Positions 53,398 through 63,877 of a stretch of 64,000 nucleotides of DNA are shown piece by piece. The stretch is taken from the NCBI RefSeq assembly GCF_017255295.1, contig NZ_JAFKDE010000005.1, positions 124,001 to 188,000 on the forward strand. The letters run 5' to 3'. Positions within the stretch are counted from its first letter, which is position 1; every line of letters begins with the position of its first letter. Below the pieces are notes generated by a model. The model ran no database searches and had not been told where the DNA came from. It worked only from the letters and a program-made list of their open reading frames with translations. The stretch is from Nitratireductor aquimarinus (GTDB lineage Bacteria; Pseudomonadota; Alphaproteobacteria; Rhizobiales; Rhizobiaceae). Position numbers and translations under genes: made by a program.

Positions 53398-54477
53398 ATG
53401 AAGGCTCCACTTCCCCAGGGCGCAACCATCGGGATTCTCGGTGGCGGGCAGCTTGGCCGCATGCTTGCCATGGCGGCAGCGAAACTCGGCTACCGCACCA
53501 TCATTCTCGACCCCGCGGAAAACAGCCCTGCGGCACAGGTGGCCAACGCCTTCATTCATGCGCCCTATGACGACGCCAGCGCCCTGCGCCGGCTCTGCGC
53601 GCAATGCGACGTCATCACCTATGAATTCGAGAACGTGCCAGTGGCGACTGCCGCAACGCTGAGCGAACAGCTGTCAGTGTTCCCGCCGCCCGAGGCGCTG
53701 GAAACGGCGCAGGATCGCCTCGCGGAGAAGATTTTCCTGAACGCGGCAGGCATCTCGACGGCGCCGTTCGTTTCCGTGGACAGCGATGACGACCTGGCGC
53801 GGGGCCTTGAGGGCTTTTCCGGCAGCGGCGTGCTCAAAACCCGGCGTCTGGGCTATGACGGCAAGGGACAGCGCGTGTTTCGCGACGCCACGGCCGCAGA
53901 TTGCGAAGGCGTGTTTGCCGAGATGGGCGGCGTTCCGCTGATCCTCGAGGCGCTGATCCCCTTCCAGCAGGAAATCTCGGTGATCGCGGCGCGTTCGGTG
54001 GACGGGCATATCGCCACCTATGAGCCGGCCCACAACGAACATCGCGACGGCATTCTGCACCGCTCTACTGTCCCGGCCGAAATCGCCCCTCAGACGCGGG
54101 CGGCCGCCACGCAGGCAGCCACGGACATTCTCACCTCCCTGCAATATGTCGGGGTTCTGGGCGTCGAGTTCTTCGTGCTCGACAATGGCAAGGTGCTGGT
54201 CAACGAGATCGCGCCGCGCGTGCACAATTCGGGACACTGGACCGAGGCGGCCTGCACGGTTTCGCAGTTTGAACAGCACATTCGCGCCGTGGCGGGCCTG
54301 CCGCTGGGCGACCCGAGGCACCACTCGGACTGCGTGATGGAAAACCTGATCGGTGACGAGGTTCTGCGCGCAACGGAACTGCTCGCAGAACCCGATCTGA
54401 TGCTCCACCTCTATGGCAAGACGGACATAAGGCCCGGCCGCAAGATGGGGCACTTCACGCGCCTTACAGGCAGCTGA
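53398..54477 (+). CDS. purK: N5-carboxyaminoimidazole ribonucleotide synthase
   Basis: PurK uses ATP and bicarbonate to carboxylate AIR. This 359-residue ATP-grasp enzyme has the N-terminal TIGILGGGQLGRMLAMAAAKLGY, ATP-site VLKTRRLGYDGKGQRVF, and the C-terminal GVEFFVLDNGKVLVNEIAPRVHNSGHWTEAAC. It follows purE directly (TGA-TC-ATG). Its last 14 bases overlap the end of the convergent LprI-like gene. Confidence 0.97.
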   Translation: MKAPLPQGATIGILGGGQLGRMLAMAAAKLGYRTIILDPAENSPAAQVANAFIHAPYDDASALRRLCAQCDVITYEFENVPVATAATLSEQLSVFPPPEALETAQDRLAEKIFLNAAGISTAPFVSVDSDDDLARGLEGFSGSGVLKTRRLGYDGKGQRVFRDATAADCEGVFAEMGGVPLILEALIPFQQEISVIAARSVDGHIATYEPAHNEHRDGILHRSTVPAEIAPQTRAAATQAATDILTSLQYVGVLGVEFFVLDNGKVLVNEIAPRVHNSGHWTEAACTVSQFEQHIRAVAGLPLGDPRHHSDCVMENLIGDEVLRATELLAEPDLMLHLYGKTDIRPGRKMGHFTRLTGS

Positions 54478-54877
54478 GATCGCCTTCCTGACAGTCCACC
54501 AGATCTTCCAGCTGATCTGAACGGTCTTCGGTCAGGTCTTCAAGGCACTGGGCGCGGATCATCGGCTCGATGGACCCGCCGCGCACGCCGAGCGTGACCA
54601 GATCGCATTCAGCATCGCGAAACGCGATCCAGGCGCGCTGCGCATCGCGCAGAAGCGTGCGCGCTTCCTCATTGCTCTCGTAACGCTTCATGGCGTCGCC
54701 ATAGCGCGCATTGAGCTTCTTGTCGGCGGCTTGATAGGACTTGCCTGCGCACTGGGTCATGTCGGCCTGCGTCTGCGCATCGTCGCAGTCGAGTTCATCT
54801 GCATGAAGGGGCACGGACGAGGCGAAGAGCAAAAATGCGAATGCTGCAAACGGATACCGGAAATTGCGATATGACAT
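54464..54877 (-). CDS. LprI-family (DUF1311) secreted protein
   Basis: This 137-residue protein has a signal peptide (FRYPFAAFAFLLFASSVPLHA-DELD) and the LprI/DUF1311 core: DCDDAQTQADMTQCAGKSYQAADKKLNARYGDAMKRY, RDAQRAWIAFRDAECDL and C-terminal cysteines (QCLEDL, DCQEGDLSCL). The family includes a mycobacterial lysozyme inhibitor, so a role in protecting the wall is possible. ATG 54877 follows GGAG; ATG 54889 is in frame. Convergent with and overlapping purK by 14 bp. Confidence 0.85.
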   Translation of the reverse strand: MSYRNFRYPFAAFAFLLFASSVPLHADELDCDDAQTQADMTQCAGKSYQAADKKLNARYGDAMKRYESNEEARTLLRDAQRAWIAFRDAECDLVTLGVRGGSIEPMIRAQCLEDLTEDRSDQLEDLVDCQEGDLSCL

Positions 54878-55070
54878 ATGAATCTCCATAAAGCTGTGGT
54901 CATCAAAAAATCGGGCTGCCTGCAACGTGGAATCGCCGGATTCACCCTCGACAACCCGCCGAAAGGTTGACACAGGCAAGCTTCGTCGTCTATGAGCCCA
55001 TCGACTTGTGGCGCGCCGGGACAGCGCGCCTTCTCATTTCGGGCCCAACGGCCAACCACGGACAAGAACG

Positions 55071-55196
55071 ATGAAGATCAAAAATTCGCTCAAAGCGCTG
55101 AAGACCCGTCACCGCGAAAACCGCATGGTCCGTCGCAAGGGACGCATTTACATCATCAACAAGTCCAACCCGCGCTTCAAGGCACGGCAGGGCTGA
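55071..55196 (+). CDS. rpmJ: 50S ribosomal protein L36, zinc-independent form
   Basis: This 41-residue basic protein, [20 protein letters not shown] then [21 protein letters not shown], is the L36 form lacking the Cys3-His zinc site (called C-minus, similar to YkgO). It is the usual alphaproteobacterial L36. It stands alone, between the LprI-like gene and a TPR protein. CAAGAACG is a weak ribosome binding site. Confidence 0.95.
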   Translation: MKIKNSLKALKTRHRENRMVRRKGRIYIINKSNPRFKARQG

Positions 55197-55266
55197 TCCG
55201 CCTGTTCGGGCGGTCTTCACGCGAAATTCAGTTTTCCTTTGGCTGTGCCGCGCCTATGATTGCGGC

Positions 55267-55860
55267 ATGGTCCGATTCACTGTAGCCATTGCCGCCATTT
55301 TCATGATGGGTCTGCCGCCTCTTCAGGCGGCCGATGGCAATGAGCCTGTGACCGGCGTTGAAGCGCCGGCGACAGACAGGCAGACGCGACTCAACGCGCT
55401 TTTCTCCGACCTCAAAAAAGAAACGAACGAACGGGTCGCACGCCGGATTGCCCTGCGCATTGGCGAAGCCTGGAGCGATTCGGGCAGCGATACCGCCAAC
55501 CTGCTGATGCAGTGGGCGAATGACGCCGTCAAAGCGCAGGATTTCTCCGTTGCGCTGGATTTTCTCGATCAGGTGACCGTTCTCTTTCCCGATTATGCGG
55601 AGGGCTGGAACCGGCGCGCGACGGTGCATTACATGATGAACGACTATGCCCGCTCCATGACGGACATATCGCATGCGCTGGAGCTGGAGCCCCGCCATTT
55701 CGGCGCGCTGGCCGGCATGGCGCGCATTCTGCAGGCCACGGGACACGAGCAGCAGGCGCTGACGGCCTATGAGCAGGTTCTGGACGTCTATCCCATGCTG
55801 AGAAGCGCACAGAACGCCGTGGCGGAGATTTCCGACGAGCTGGACGGTCAGGGCATCTGA
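55267..55860 (+). CDS. Secreted tetratricopeptide-repeat protein
   Basis: This 197-residue protein has a signal peptide (FTVAIAAIFMMGLPPLQA-ADG) and about three TPR units: ANLLMQWANDAVKAQDFSVALDFLDQVTVLFPD, AEGWNRRATVHYMMNDYARSMTDISHALELEPR and GALAGMARILQATGHEQQALTAYEQVLDVYP. It is probably periplasmic and binds protein partners. No specific function is evident. It is 70 bp after rpmJ. Confidence 0.85.
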   Translation: MVRFTVAIAAIFMMGLPPLQAADGNEPVTGVEAPATDRQTRLNALFSDLKKETNERVARRIALRIGEAWSDSGSDTANLLMQWANDAVKAQDFSVALDFLDQVTVLFPDYAEGWNRRATVHYMMNDYARSMTDISHALELEPRHFGALAGMARILQATGHEQQALTAYEQVLDVYPMLRSAQNAVAEISDELDGQGI

Positions 55861-55984
55861 CGCGCTCTGTGGCGCGCCCTCGCCCCGTATAACAGCCCCT
55901 ACGTTTTTCTACCGGCGCATAAAAAAAGCCCGACAGGGAAACCCCGCCGGACCGTATGCTTGGTGCCAAGAAGCTGAGCGGGTT

Positions 55985-56087
55985 AGAGCATTTTCGCTTT
56001 TCGTTGAAACGCGAAAACGCCCTAACTCAATGTTCCTACGCAATTCCGGACGGAAAACCGGTTCCCACTTTTCCTGAAATTGCTTTA
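55985..56087 (-). repeat. Composite palindromic repeat A+B at the pyk stop codon
   Basis: Element A (TAGAGCATTTTCGCTTTTCG, then TTGAAACGCGAAAACGCCCT) is followed by a linker and B. The B end, read along pyk, is the TAA stop then AGCAATTTCAGGAAAAGTGG, GAACCGGTTTTCC. The stop codon of pyk is the first triplet of the repeat. Confidence 0.85.
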
Positions 56088-57521
56088 GATCCCGCCCAGA
56101 CCGTCCGAACCAATATAGGCAATGCGCAGCATGTTGGTGGCGCCGGGGGTTCCCAGCGGCACACCGGCCGTGACAATCACGCGGTTGCCGGGCTTTGCAA
56201 AACCTTCCTCATACGCGATGCGGCAGGCGCGGTTGACCATGTCGTCCAGATCCGCCGCATCCTCGGTGACCACACAATGCGTGCCCCAGACGAGCGACAG
56301 ACGGCGCGCCGTCTGCACAACCGGGGAAAGCGCGATGATCGGCACCTGCGGGCGCTCGCGCGCAGCGCGCAGGCCCGTGGTGCCCGACGAGGTGTAGGAG
56401 ATGATCGCCGAGAGATTGAGCGTTTCGGCAATCTGGCGCGCGGCCATGGAAATGGCGTCTGCGCCCGTGGGCTCCGGCTCGCTGCGCTGACCGTTGATGA
56501 TGGTCGGATAGGTCGGGTCCTGCTCCACCTTGGTCGCGATGGAGCTCATGGTCGAAACGGCTTCGACCGGATAGTCACCGGCGGCCGATTCTGCGGAAAG
56601 CATGACCGCATCCGCGCCCTCGAACACCGCCGTGGCGACGTCGGAGACTTCCGCGCGGGTGGGCACGGGAGCGGAGATCATCGATTCGAGCATCTGGGTG
56701 GCGACAACCACCGGCTTGCCGGCACGGCGACAGGCGCGGGTGATCTGCTTCTGGATGCCGGGAACGGCCTCCAGCGGCATTTCCACGCCCAGATCGCCAC
56801 GCGCCACCATGAGCGCGTCGGACAGCTCGATGATCTCGGCCAGACGCTTGACGGCCTGCGGCTTCTCGATCTTGGCAAGCAGGGAGGCGCGGCCGCGCGC
56901 GACCTTGCGCACCTCGGCCAGATCCTCCGGACGCTGGATGAAGGACAGCGCGATCCAGTCGACATCGGCGGAAAGCACCGCGTCGAGATCCTTGCGGTCC
57001 TTGTCGGTCAGTGCGCCCATGGGCAGATCGGTGTCGGGCAGGCTGACGCCCTTGCGATCGGAAATCTTGTTGCCGGCGACCACTTCACAGGTGATCGACT
57101 TGCCGTCGTTTTTCAGCGCCTTGAGCTGAAGACGGCCATCGTCGATCAGCAGGCGATGGCCCGGCTCCACCGATTTCAGGATTTCGGGGTGCGGAAGGTG
57201 CGCCCGCTTTTCGTCACCCGGCTCGGGATTGTCATCGAGCGTGAATTTCTGCCCGACGGAAAGCTCGACGCTCTTGTTGGCGAATGTGCCAACGCGCAGC
57301 TTGGGGCCCTGCAGATCGGCCAGAATGCCGATCGGATGACCGACCTTCTTCTCCACTGCGCGAATGCGCCCGACAAGGGTGCGCATCAGCTCGTGGCTGG
57401 CATGGCTCATATTGATGCGGAAGACATCCGCACCGGCTTCAAACAAACGCTGGATCGTCTCCTCTTCGGAAGAGGACGGACCGAGCGTTGCGAGAATCTT
57501 GACCTTGCGCTCGCGTCTCAT
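56085..57521 (-). CDS. pyk: Pyruvate kinase
   Basis: This 478-residue enzyme makes pyruvate and ATP from phosphoenolpyruvate. Visible are KILATLGPSS, FRINMSHASHE, DLQGPKLRVG, the metal-site segment AKIEKPQAVKRLAEI, MVARGDLGVEMPLEAVPGIQKQI and MLESMISAPVPTRAEVSDVATAVFEGADAVMLSAESAAGDYPVEAV, plus a C-terminal allosteric domain. ATG 57521 overlaps the stop of the DUF1036 gene (ATGA), so pyk translation is coupled to it. Confidence 0.98.
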   Translation of the reverse strand: MRRERKVKILATLGPSSSEEETIQRLFEAGADVFRINMSHASHELMRTLVGRIRAVEKKVGHPIGILADLQGPKLRVGTFANKSVELSVGQKFTLDDNPEPGDEKRAHLPHPEILKSVEPGHRLLIDDGRLQLKALKNDGKSITCEVVAGNKISDRKGVSLPDTDLPMGALTDKDRKDLDAVLSADVDWIALSFIQRPEDLAEVRKVARGRASLLAKIEKPQAVKRLAEIIELSDALMVARGDLGVEMPLEAVPGIQKQITRACRRAGKPVVVATQMLESMISAPVPTRAEVSDVATAVFEGADAVMLSAESAAGDYPVEAVSTMSSIATKVEQDPTYPTIINGQRSEPEPTGADAISMAARQIAETLNLSAIISYTSSGTTGLRAARERPQVPIIALSPVVQTARRLSLVWGTHCVVTEDAADLDDMVNRACRIAYEEGFAKPGNRVIVTAGVPLGTPGATNMLRIAYIGSDGLGGI

Positions 57522-58030
57522 CGGGAAGCACCGGTGTTCGTCAGCGTGTTGTTTTCGGCTGGGCCGTCAGTCAAATCCACCATCCAGTTTTCCTGCTCAC
57601 GCGTGTCGTACTCCTGGAAACCGGCACGCTGGAAGCCCCGCGCAAAACAATCATTGGTGCCGGCTATCTTGAACTCGGTCAGTGCAACGCACATCTGGAC
57701 CGATCCCTCCCAGCGGCCACCGCTCGCGGCGTCCTCTGCGTAGAGATAGTAATAGCGCGACTCCAGGGGCCCCTCGATCAGGGTTTTGCAGCTCGATTTC
57801 TCGATCCGCCACCAACCCTCGCTCACCCAGCCCGAGCCGGTGCGATAGCCAATGGCCACGCCAACGAGGTTTTGTGTGGAGTTGCAAACACGGAAGTCCG
57901 CAAATGCCGGTGTGGGCGCAAGGAATGCGCCTCCCAGTCCGGCAGCGGCGACCAGCAGAAAAGCCCCCCGGCGTTTCGCGCGCGACGCCCGTCGAAGCAT
58001 TTTTGGTAACCTTGAATTCGACTTGAGCAT
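57518..58030 (-). CDS. DUF1036 protein, exported
   Basis: This 170-residue protein begins with a signal sequence containing basic residues and a hydrophobic core (RRGAFLLVAAAGLGGAFLAPTPAFA). The mature region matches DUF1036: FRVCNSTQNLVGVAIGYRTGSGWVSEGWWRIEKSSCKTLIEGPLESRYYYLYAED, with four cysteines (also QMCVALTEF, NDCFARGF). Function unknown. ATG 58030 follows AAAGGAAA. It overlaps pyk by four bases, which ties a secreted protein to central metabolism. Confidence 0.88.
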   Translation of the reverse strand: MLKSNSRLPKMLRRASRAKRRGAFLLVAAAGLGGAFLAPTPAFADFRVCNSTQNLVGVAIGYRTGSGWVSEGWWRIEKSSCKTLIEGPLESRYYYLYAEDAASGGRWEGSVQMCVALTEFKIAGTNDCFARGFQRAGFQEYDTREQENWMVDLTDGPAENNTLTNTGASR

Positions 58031-58194
58031 ATTTTCCTTTTCGGCAATGTCCGTGCGCCTGTCAACGCGGCAATGTCTGCCGCGCGTGTTTTCCGTCACA
58101 GCCATTGCAGAACGCAGCACATCATGAAAGGAGAAGTCTAGACTGCGATAAGCGCACATTTATGACCTCTCCGCATGTCTTCGGGAACGAATCC

Positions 58195-59004
58195 ATGACT
58201 GCCAGCACTTATACATCTCCTTTCGAGATCATTCGTGGCGATTCGGCCCCGGGAGAGAGCATGGGGCTCGTTCTGGTTGCGGATCATGCCAAACGGGACT
58301 TGCCCGAGCGTTACGACGCGCTCGGCCTGCCGGAGACGGAATTCGAACGCCACATCGCCTATGACATCGGCGTTGAGGCGGTAACCCGCGCGCTGGCCCG
58401 GATCACCGGTGCGCCCGCCGTTCTGTGTGGCTTTTCCAGACTGCTGATCGACCCGAACCGGGGCATCAACGACCCGACACTGATTCGCCAACTCTATGAC
58501 GGCACGATCATTCCCGGCAATTATCCGCTGAGCCCGGAAGAACGGCGCGACAGGCTCGAACGCTATTACCTGCCCTATCACGATGCGGTGGCAAAGACCG
58601 TGGAACAGGCGGCAGAGGCGTTTCAGGCGGCCCCGCTGATCATTTCCATGCATTCGTTCACGCCCTTCATGAAGGGGCGTCGGCGACCGTGGGAGGTGGG
58701 GCTTCTGTGGGACCGCGACGACCGCGCCACGATCCCGCTGATGGAGGCGCTGAAAGCCGGCGGCGACCTGACCGTGGGCGACAATGAGCCCTATGACGGC
58801 GCATATCCCGGCGACACGATGCACCGTCACGCCACGGAGCGGGGCTTTGCCCATGCGCTGATCGAGATCCGGCAGGACCTGATCGGCGATGAGGCAGGCG
58901 CAAACGCCTGGGCGGAACGGCTCGCCCCATTGCTTCTAGAGATCAACGCGCGGCCCGAGATGCACGAGGTGAAGCATTTCGGATCGCGCTCGGACCATTC
59001 GTGA
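58195..59004 (+). CDS. N-formylglutamate amidohydrolase family protein
   Basis: This 269-residue protein matches the HutG-type amidohydrolase fold: GLVLVADHAKRDLPERYDALGL, HIAYDIGVEAVTRALARI, FSRLLIDPNRGINDP, LPYHDAVAK, LIISMHSFTPFMKGRRRPWEVGLLWDRD (metal-binding His region) and LIEIRQDLIGDEAG. Such enzymes cleave formylglutamate in histidine breakdown, but many paralogues have unknown substrates and no hut genes are adjacent. Start at 58195 follows GGGAACG; ATG 58162 is an alternative. The next gene overlaps or abuts it. Confidence 0.85.
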   Translation: MTASTYTSPFEIIRGDSAPGESMGLVLVADHAKRDLPERYDALGLPETEFERHIAYDIGVEAVTRALARITGAPAVLCGFSRLLIDPNRGINDPTLIRQLYDGTIIPGNYPLSPEERRDRLERYYLPYHDAVAKTVEQAAEAFQAAPLIISMHSFTPFMKGRRRPWEVGLLWDRDDRATIPLMEALKAGGDLTVGDNEPYDGAYPGDTMHRHATERGFAHALIEIRQDLIGDEAGANAWAERLAPLLLEINARPEMHEVKHFGSRSDHS

Positions 59005-59015
59005 AGGAGAACGCC

Positions 59016-59324
59016 ATGACCACGCTGAGCGAGGAGAAAAAGCGCGACCTGGAGGCAGCCGCATTCCGTCGCCTGCTCGACCATCTGCGCACCCGCACCG
59101 ACGTGCAGAACATCGACATGATGAACCTGGCCGGTTTCTGCCGCAATTGCCTGTCCAACTGGTATCGGGACGCCGCCGAGGCGGAGGGCATTGTGCTCTC
59201 GAAGGAAGAATCGCGCGAGATCGTCTACGGCATGCCCTATGAGGAGTGGCGTTCGAAATATCAGACCGAGGCGACCGCAGAGCAAAAAGCCGCCTTTGAA
59301 GAGAACCGCCCGAAGGACCACTGA
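59016..59324 (+). CDS. DUF1244 protein
   Basis: This 102-residue protein matches DUF1244: RDLEAAAFRRLLDHLRTRTDVQNIDMMNLAGFCRNCLSNWYRDAAEAEGI, then VYGMPYEEWRSKYQTEAT. The CRNC motif is conserved and may bind a metal. Function unknown. ATG 59016 follows AAGGAG and starts 11 bp after the amidohydrolase stop, a pairing frequent in rhizobia. GTG 59001 would overlap the upstream gene. Confidence 0.9.
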   Translation: MTTLSEEKKRDLEAAAFRRLLDHLRTRTDVQNIDMMNLAGFCRNCLSNWYRDAAEAEGIVLSKEESREIVYGMPYEEWRSKYQTEATAEQKAAFEENRPKDH

Positions 59325-59460
59325 GCGGCGCAACACCATGGCAGGAGCGGCGCGGGCCGCAACGCAAATGCCTTGACCACCGGGCGTAGCTGGGGCATCG
59401 AACCTGCCACGCCTCAACGCCCCGAGTCGCGGGCTTTAGAACAATCGACCGGAGTTTCGC

Positions 59461-59724
59461 ATGTCCGACGACATCACCACCGAAACCGCAGATACCGTTG
59501 CCGCTGGCCAGCTTCGCGCCTTTATAGAGCGTGTCGAGCGCCTCGAAGAAGACAAGAAGACGGTTTCGGAAGACATCAAGGAAGTCTACGCCGAGATGAA
59601 GGCCAATGGTTTCGACACCAAGGCCGTGCGCAGCATAGTGCGCCTGCGCAAGAAGGATCAGGCGGAGCGCCAGGAAGAAGAGGCGATGATCGACCTCTAC
59701 AAGGCCGCGCTCGGCATGGAATGA
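59461..59724 (+). CDS. gapR: Nucleoid-associated protein GapR (DUF2312)
   Basis: This 87-residue protein is a full DUF2312: [73 protein letters not shown]. In Caulobacter, GapR is a coiled-coil dimer that binds AT-rich or overtwisted DNA ahead of replication and helps topoisomerases. GGAG lies before the ATG. It is transcribed alone with a terminator 24 bp after the stop. Confidence 0.93.
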   Translation: MSDDITTETADTVAAGQLRAFIERVERLEEDKKTVSEDIKEVYAEMKANGFDTKAVRSIVRLRKKDQAERQEEEAMIDLYKAALGME

Positions 59725-59748
59725 TTTCGGCCACAGGCCGGACATGAA

Positions 59749-59779
59749 AAAGGGCGGCTCCGGGCCGCCCTTTCTTTTT
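59749..59779. terminator. Bidirectional terminator between gapR and the aldehyde dehydrogenase
   Basis: A perfect 10-bp stem (AAAGGGCGGC / GCCGCCCTTT) is followed by TTTCTTTTT on the plus strand and by TTTTCATG on the minus strand. Confidence 0.88.
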
Positions 59780-59805
59780 GCCTGCAGTTATCTGCGGCAG
59801 ATGCC

Positions 59806-61320
<1,515 letters not shown>

Positions 61321-61355
61321 GGGTGCTTCGCTCCCTCGATTATCTTTCTGTATTC

Positions 61356-61396
61356 ATGCGGGCGTCAGGCGATGCCACCTGACTGCAAAATGCTCT
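61356..61396. repeat. Palindromic repeat D, second copy
   Basis: GCGGGCGTCAGGCGATGCCA then CCTGACTGCAAAATGCTCT repeats the element at 41188-41229 with the stem GTCAGGCG / CACCTGAC (two mismatches). It lies upstream of the aldehyde dehydrogenase start. Confidence 0.65.
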
Positions 61397-61546
61397 GAAA
61401 GCCGCGCGGCCGGACGAGCCTCTGGCGGGAATGTAGGAAGACCGGGCGGTCATTGGAAATGGAAATTCGGACTGTATTCATGATGGACGGTCATGCTTTC
61501 CCCGCCAATCGGTGCCGGAAAGGCACAAGACCCCGTCACGGCAGGT

Positions 61547-62452
61547 TCAGACCTGCGCGACGATCCACGCCACGAAAGCGTCTGCCGAGGGGTTTTCCAC
61601 GCCAAGCGGCTGAACCAGAAAATAGGCGTTCTGGGTGGCGAGCGACGTATCTCCGATCTGCACAAGAACGCCGGAGCGCAGCTCCTCCTCGATCAGATAG
61701 GCAGGCACCAGACCGGCGCCGAGCCCAGCAGTTGCGCCTGCAATGACCATGGTGAACTGGTCGAACTGCTTTCCCGGAAGCGCCGGCACATCGCCGACAC
61801 CGGCCTCGCGCATCCAGTCAGCCCACGCGCCTGGGCGGCTCTGGAGATGAAGAAGCGGGGCGTCGAGCAGGTTCTCGGGAGCCTTGACGCCGTGTTTCTC
61901 AACAAAGGCCGGCGATGCGACGGCGATCATCGCCTCGTCGCACAGCTTGGTGAGGCGGGCGTCCGGCCAGTTGTCGCGGCCGAAATGGATCGCCACGTCG
62001 AAACGCTCATGGGCGAGATCGAACGGATTGATGCGCGCCATGAGATTGATGCCGATGCCCGGATGCGCCTTTTCGAATTCCGGCAGGCGCGGGATCAGCC
62101 AGCGGCTGGCGAAGGTGGGCAGGCTGGCGACATTGAGCGTTGCGCCCGCCATGCCGGCGGCGATGGCGCGATGCAGGGTCTGCGTGATGCGGTGCAGATC
62201 GTCTTCCAGCGCATCGGCAAGGTTCTTGCCGGCCGGGGTGAGCACGACGCGCCGGCCCACACGCCGGAACAGGCTGAAGCCGAGTGCCGATTCCATGTCG
62301 CGGATGTGGCGGCTGACGGCGCTCTGCGTGAGGTTGAGCTCTTCGGCGGCCAGCGTGAAACTCTGGTGCCGCGCGGCAGACGCGAAGCTGCGCAAAACGG
62401 AGAAGGAAGGCAGAAAACGCCGCGCGAACCTGTCCACCATCGTCGAAAGCAT
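61547..62452 (-). CDS. LysR-family transcriptional regulator
   Basis: This 301-residue regulator has the N-terminal winged helix of the GcvA-like group (SFSVLRSFASAARHQSFTLAAEELNLTQSAVSRHIRDMESALGFSLFRRVGRRVVLTPAG) and a periplasmic-binding-protein-like effector domain (LNVASLPTFASRWLIPRLPEFEKAHPGIGI). ATG 62452 follows AAGGGGAGG; 62440 is an alternative. The downstream ALDH7 gene on the same strand is a possible target. Confidence 0.93.
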   Translation of the reverse strand: MLSTMVDRFARRFLPSFSVLRSFASAARHQSFTLAAEELNLTQSAVSRHIRDMESALGFSLFRRVGRRVVLTPAGKNLADALEDDLHRITQTLHRAIAAGMAGATLNVASLPTFASRWLIPRLPEFEKAHPGIGINLMARINPFDLAHERFDVAIHFGRDNWPDARLTKLCDEAMIAVASPAFVEKHGVKAPENLLDAPLLHLQSRPGAWADWMREAGVGDVPALPGKQFDQFTMVIAGATAGLGAGLVPAYLIEEELRSGVLVQIGDTSLATQNAYFLVQPLGVENPSADAFVAWIVAQV

Positions 62453-62626
62453 GCCTCCCCTTTGCGCCCTGCACGCGACCCTGTGGTCACAAGGCCCGCA
62501 CTTGCCGGTGCGTGGCCATTCTGCTCCGGTTCCCCGGAACACGTCAGCTTCTTATAGACGCCTGCCGGGCGAAATCACATAGACGATGCGCATTTCGCAC
62601 ATGCCGGCTAAAGGAGCCGGTGACGA

Positions 62627-62729
62627 GAGCGTTCCCGCTTATCGTGGAATTGCGAAAACGCTCCAATTCATTGTTTTCTACGCAATTCCGGACGGAAAAC
62701 CGGTTCCCACTTTTCCTGGAATTGCTTCA
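62627..62729 (-). repeat. Composite palindromic repeat A+B at the SorC-regulator stop codon
   Basis: Element A (GAGCGTTCCCGCTTATCGTG, then GAATTGCGAAAACGCTCC) is joined by AATTCATTGTTTTCTACG to B. Read along the regulator gene, the TGA stop is followed at once by AGCAATTCCAGGAAAAGTGG and GAACCGGTTTTCC. Confidence 0.88.
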
Positions 62730-63746
62730 GGCCATGGCCAGGATGCTGCGCGCACTCTCTTCATCGGTGATGAAGACCGTTGGCTCAACCAGCTTCATTG
62801 CGCCGATCAGCGCGTCGATCTTGTCTTCACCGCCGGAGGTTAAGATGCGCATGGGCGCGCGGCGCAGGCGATCGACATCGACGGACATGACCCGGTCATT
62901 GATCGGGTGGTCAACCAGTTGACCGTCGAGATCGTAGAAGTGGTAGAGAATGTCGCCCACCGCGCCCTTTGCTTCGAGGTCAGAGCGCACCTCTTCGGTA
63001 AGATAGCCGCCGCGATAGAAGGTGGTGGCGGAAGCGAGCCCGCCGACGGACACGATGACCGCATCGAGCGTATCTGCGAGCGCCAGAATTTCATTCAGGC
63101 CGCAGCGCTCGATCAGCGCCGTCTTGGTTTCGACGCTGTCGACAACGGCGGGTGCGGGAATGAGATAGCCATCGCCCTGGAAGGCGCGCGCAAAGCGCCA
63201 GGCGAATTCAGCCGGGTTGAAGCGGCGGGCAACGCCGACACCGCCGAGAAGCGAGATCACTTTGAAGTCGGCCAGCGGCCGGGCGCGAATGAACGGGAGC
63301 GAGCCGAACAGCGTGCGCCCCCAGCCGACGCCCACCGACATGCCAGCGGCCATGACGTCGGACACATAGCTGCCGGTCGCGGCGCTGACGGCGGGAATGG
63401 GATCCGCCTCGGGATCGGAGAGCGGCGCGACCACGGCGCGCTCGAGGCCGAAGCGCTGCTCCAGCGCACGTTCGACCCGGGTGATCTCGGCCAGATCGCC
63501 CTCAATGGTGATTTTCACCTCATTGCGGGCGCGCGCATCGGCCAGCATGCGCACGACGCTGACACGCCCGATGCCGAGAATCTCGGCGATCTCGTTCTGC
63601 GTCTTCTGCTCGACGAAATACATCCAGGCGGCGCGGACACGCAGCCGGTCGGTTTTGCTGGTTACGCCTCCCTTGCGGGAAGTCATTGCAATTTCTCCAG
63701 AACTGGTCGTACCGGCGGGCTGATTGTGTACCTTCGCCTTGCTCAT
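62727..63746 (-). CDS. SorC/DeoR-type sugar-binding transcriptional regulator
   Basis: This 339-residue regulator has an N-terminal helix-turn-helix (RAAWMYFVEQKTQNEIAEILGIGRVSVVRMLADARARNEVKI, about 40-80) and the SorC sugar-binding domain with SVGVGWGRTLFGSL, FKVISLLGGVGVARRFNPAEFAWRFARAF, and a typical close RILTSGGEDKIDALIGAMKLVEPTVFITDEESARSIL. AGGAAGG precedes the ATG. It is divergent from the gene that runs off the window end, probably a sugar or polyol uptake or catabolic gene; the effector is unknown. Confidence 0.93.
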   Translation of the reverse strand: MSKAKVHNQPAGTTSSGEIAMTSRKGGVTSKTDRLRVRAAWMYFVEQKTQNEIAEILGIGRVSVVRMLADARARNEVKITIEGDLAEITRVERALEQRFGLERAVVAPLSDPEADPIPAVSAATGSYVSDVMAAGMSVGVGWGRTLFGSLPFIRARPLADFKVISLLGGVGVARRFNPAEFAWRFARAFQGDGYLIPAPAVVDSVETKTALIERCGLNEILALADTLDAVIVSVGGLASATTFYRGGYLTEEVRSDLEAKGAVGDILYHFYDLDGQLVDHPINDRVMSVDVDRLRRAPMRILTSGGEDKIDALIGAMKLVEPTVFITDEESARSILAMA

Positions 63747-63877
63747 ATGGCCTTCCTGCGTATTTCCCCGGGGCGGTCACAAGCATGTCGCTTGATTTCC
63801 AGAGAGACCAAAACAATGATGTCGCCATCCGGTCAATGGCCGGCGGCAGAAAACTAATTACTTGAGGATAGCATTTT

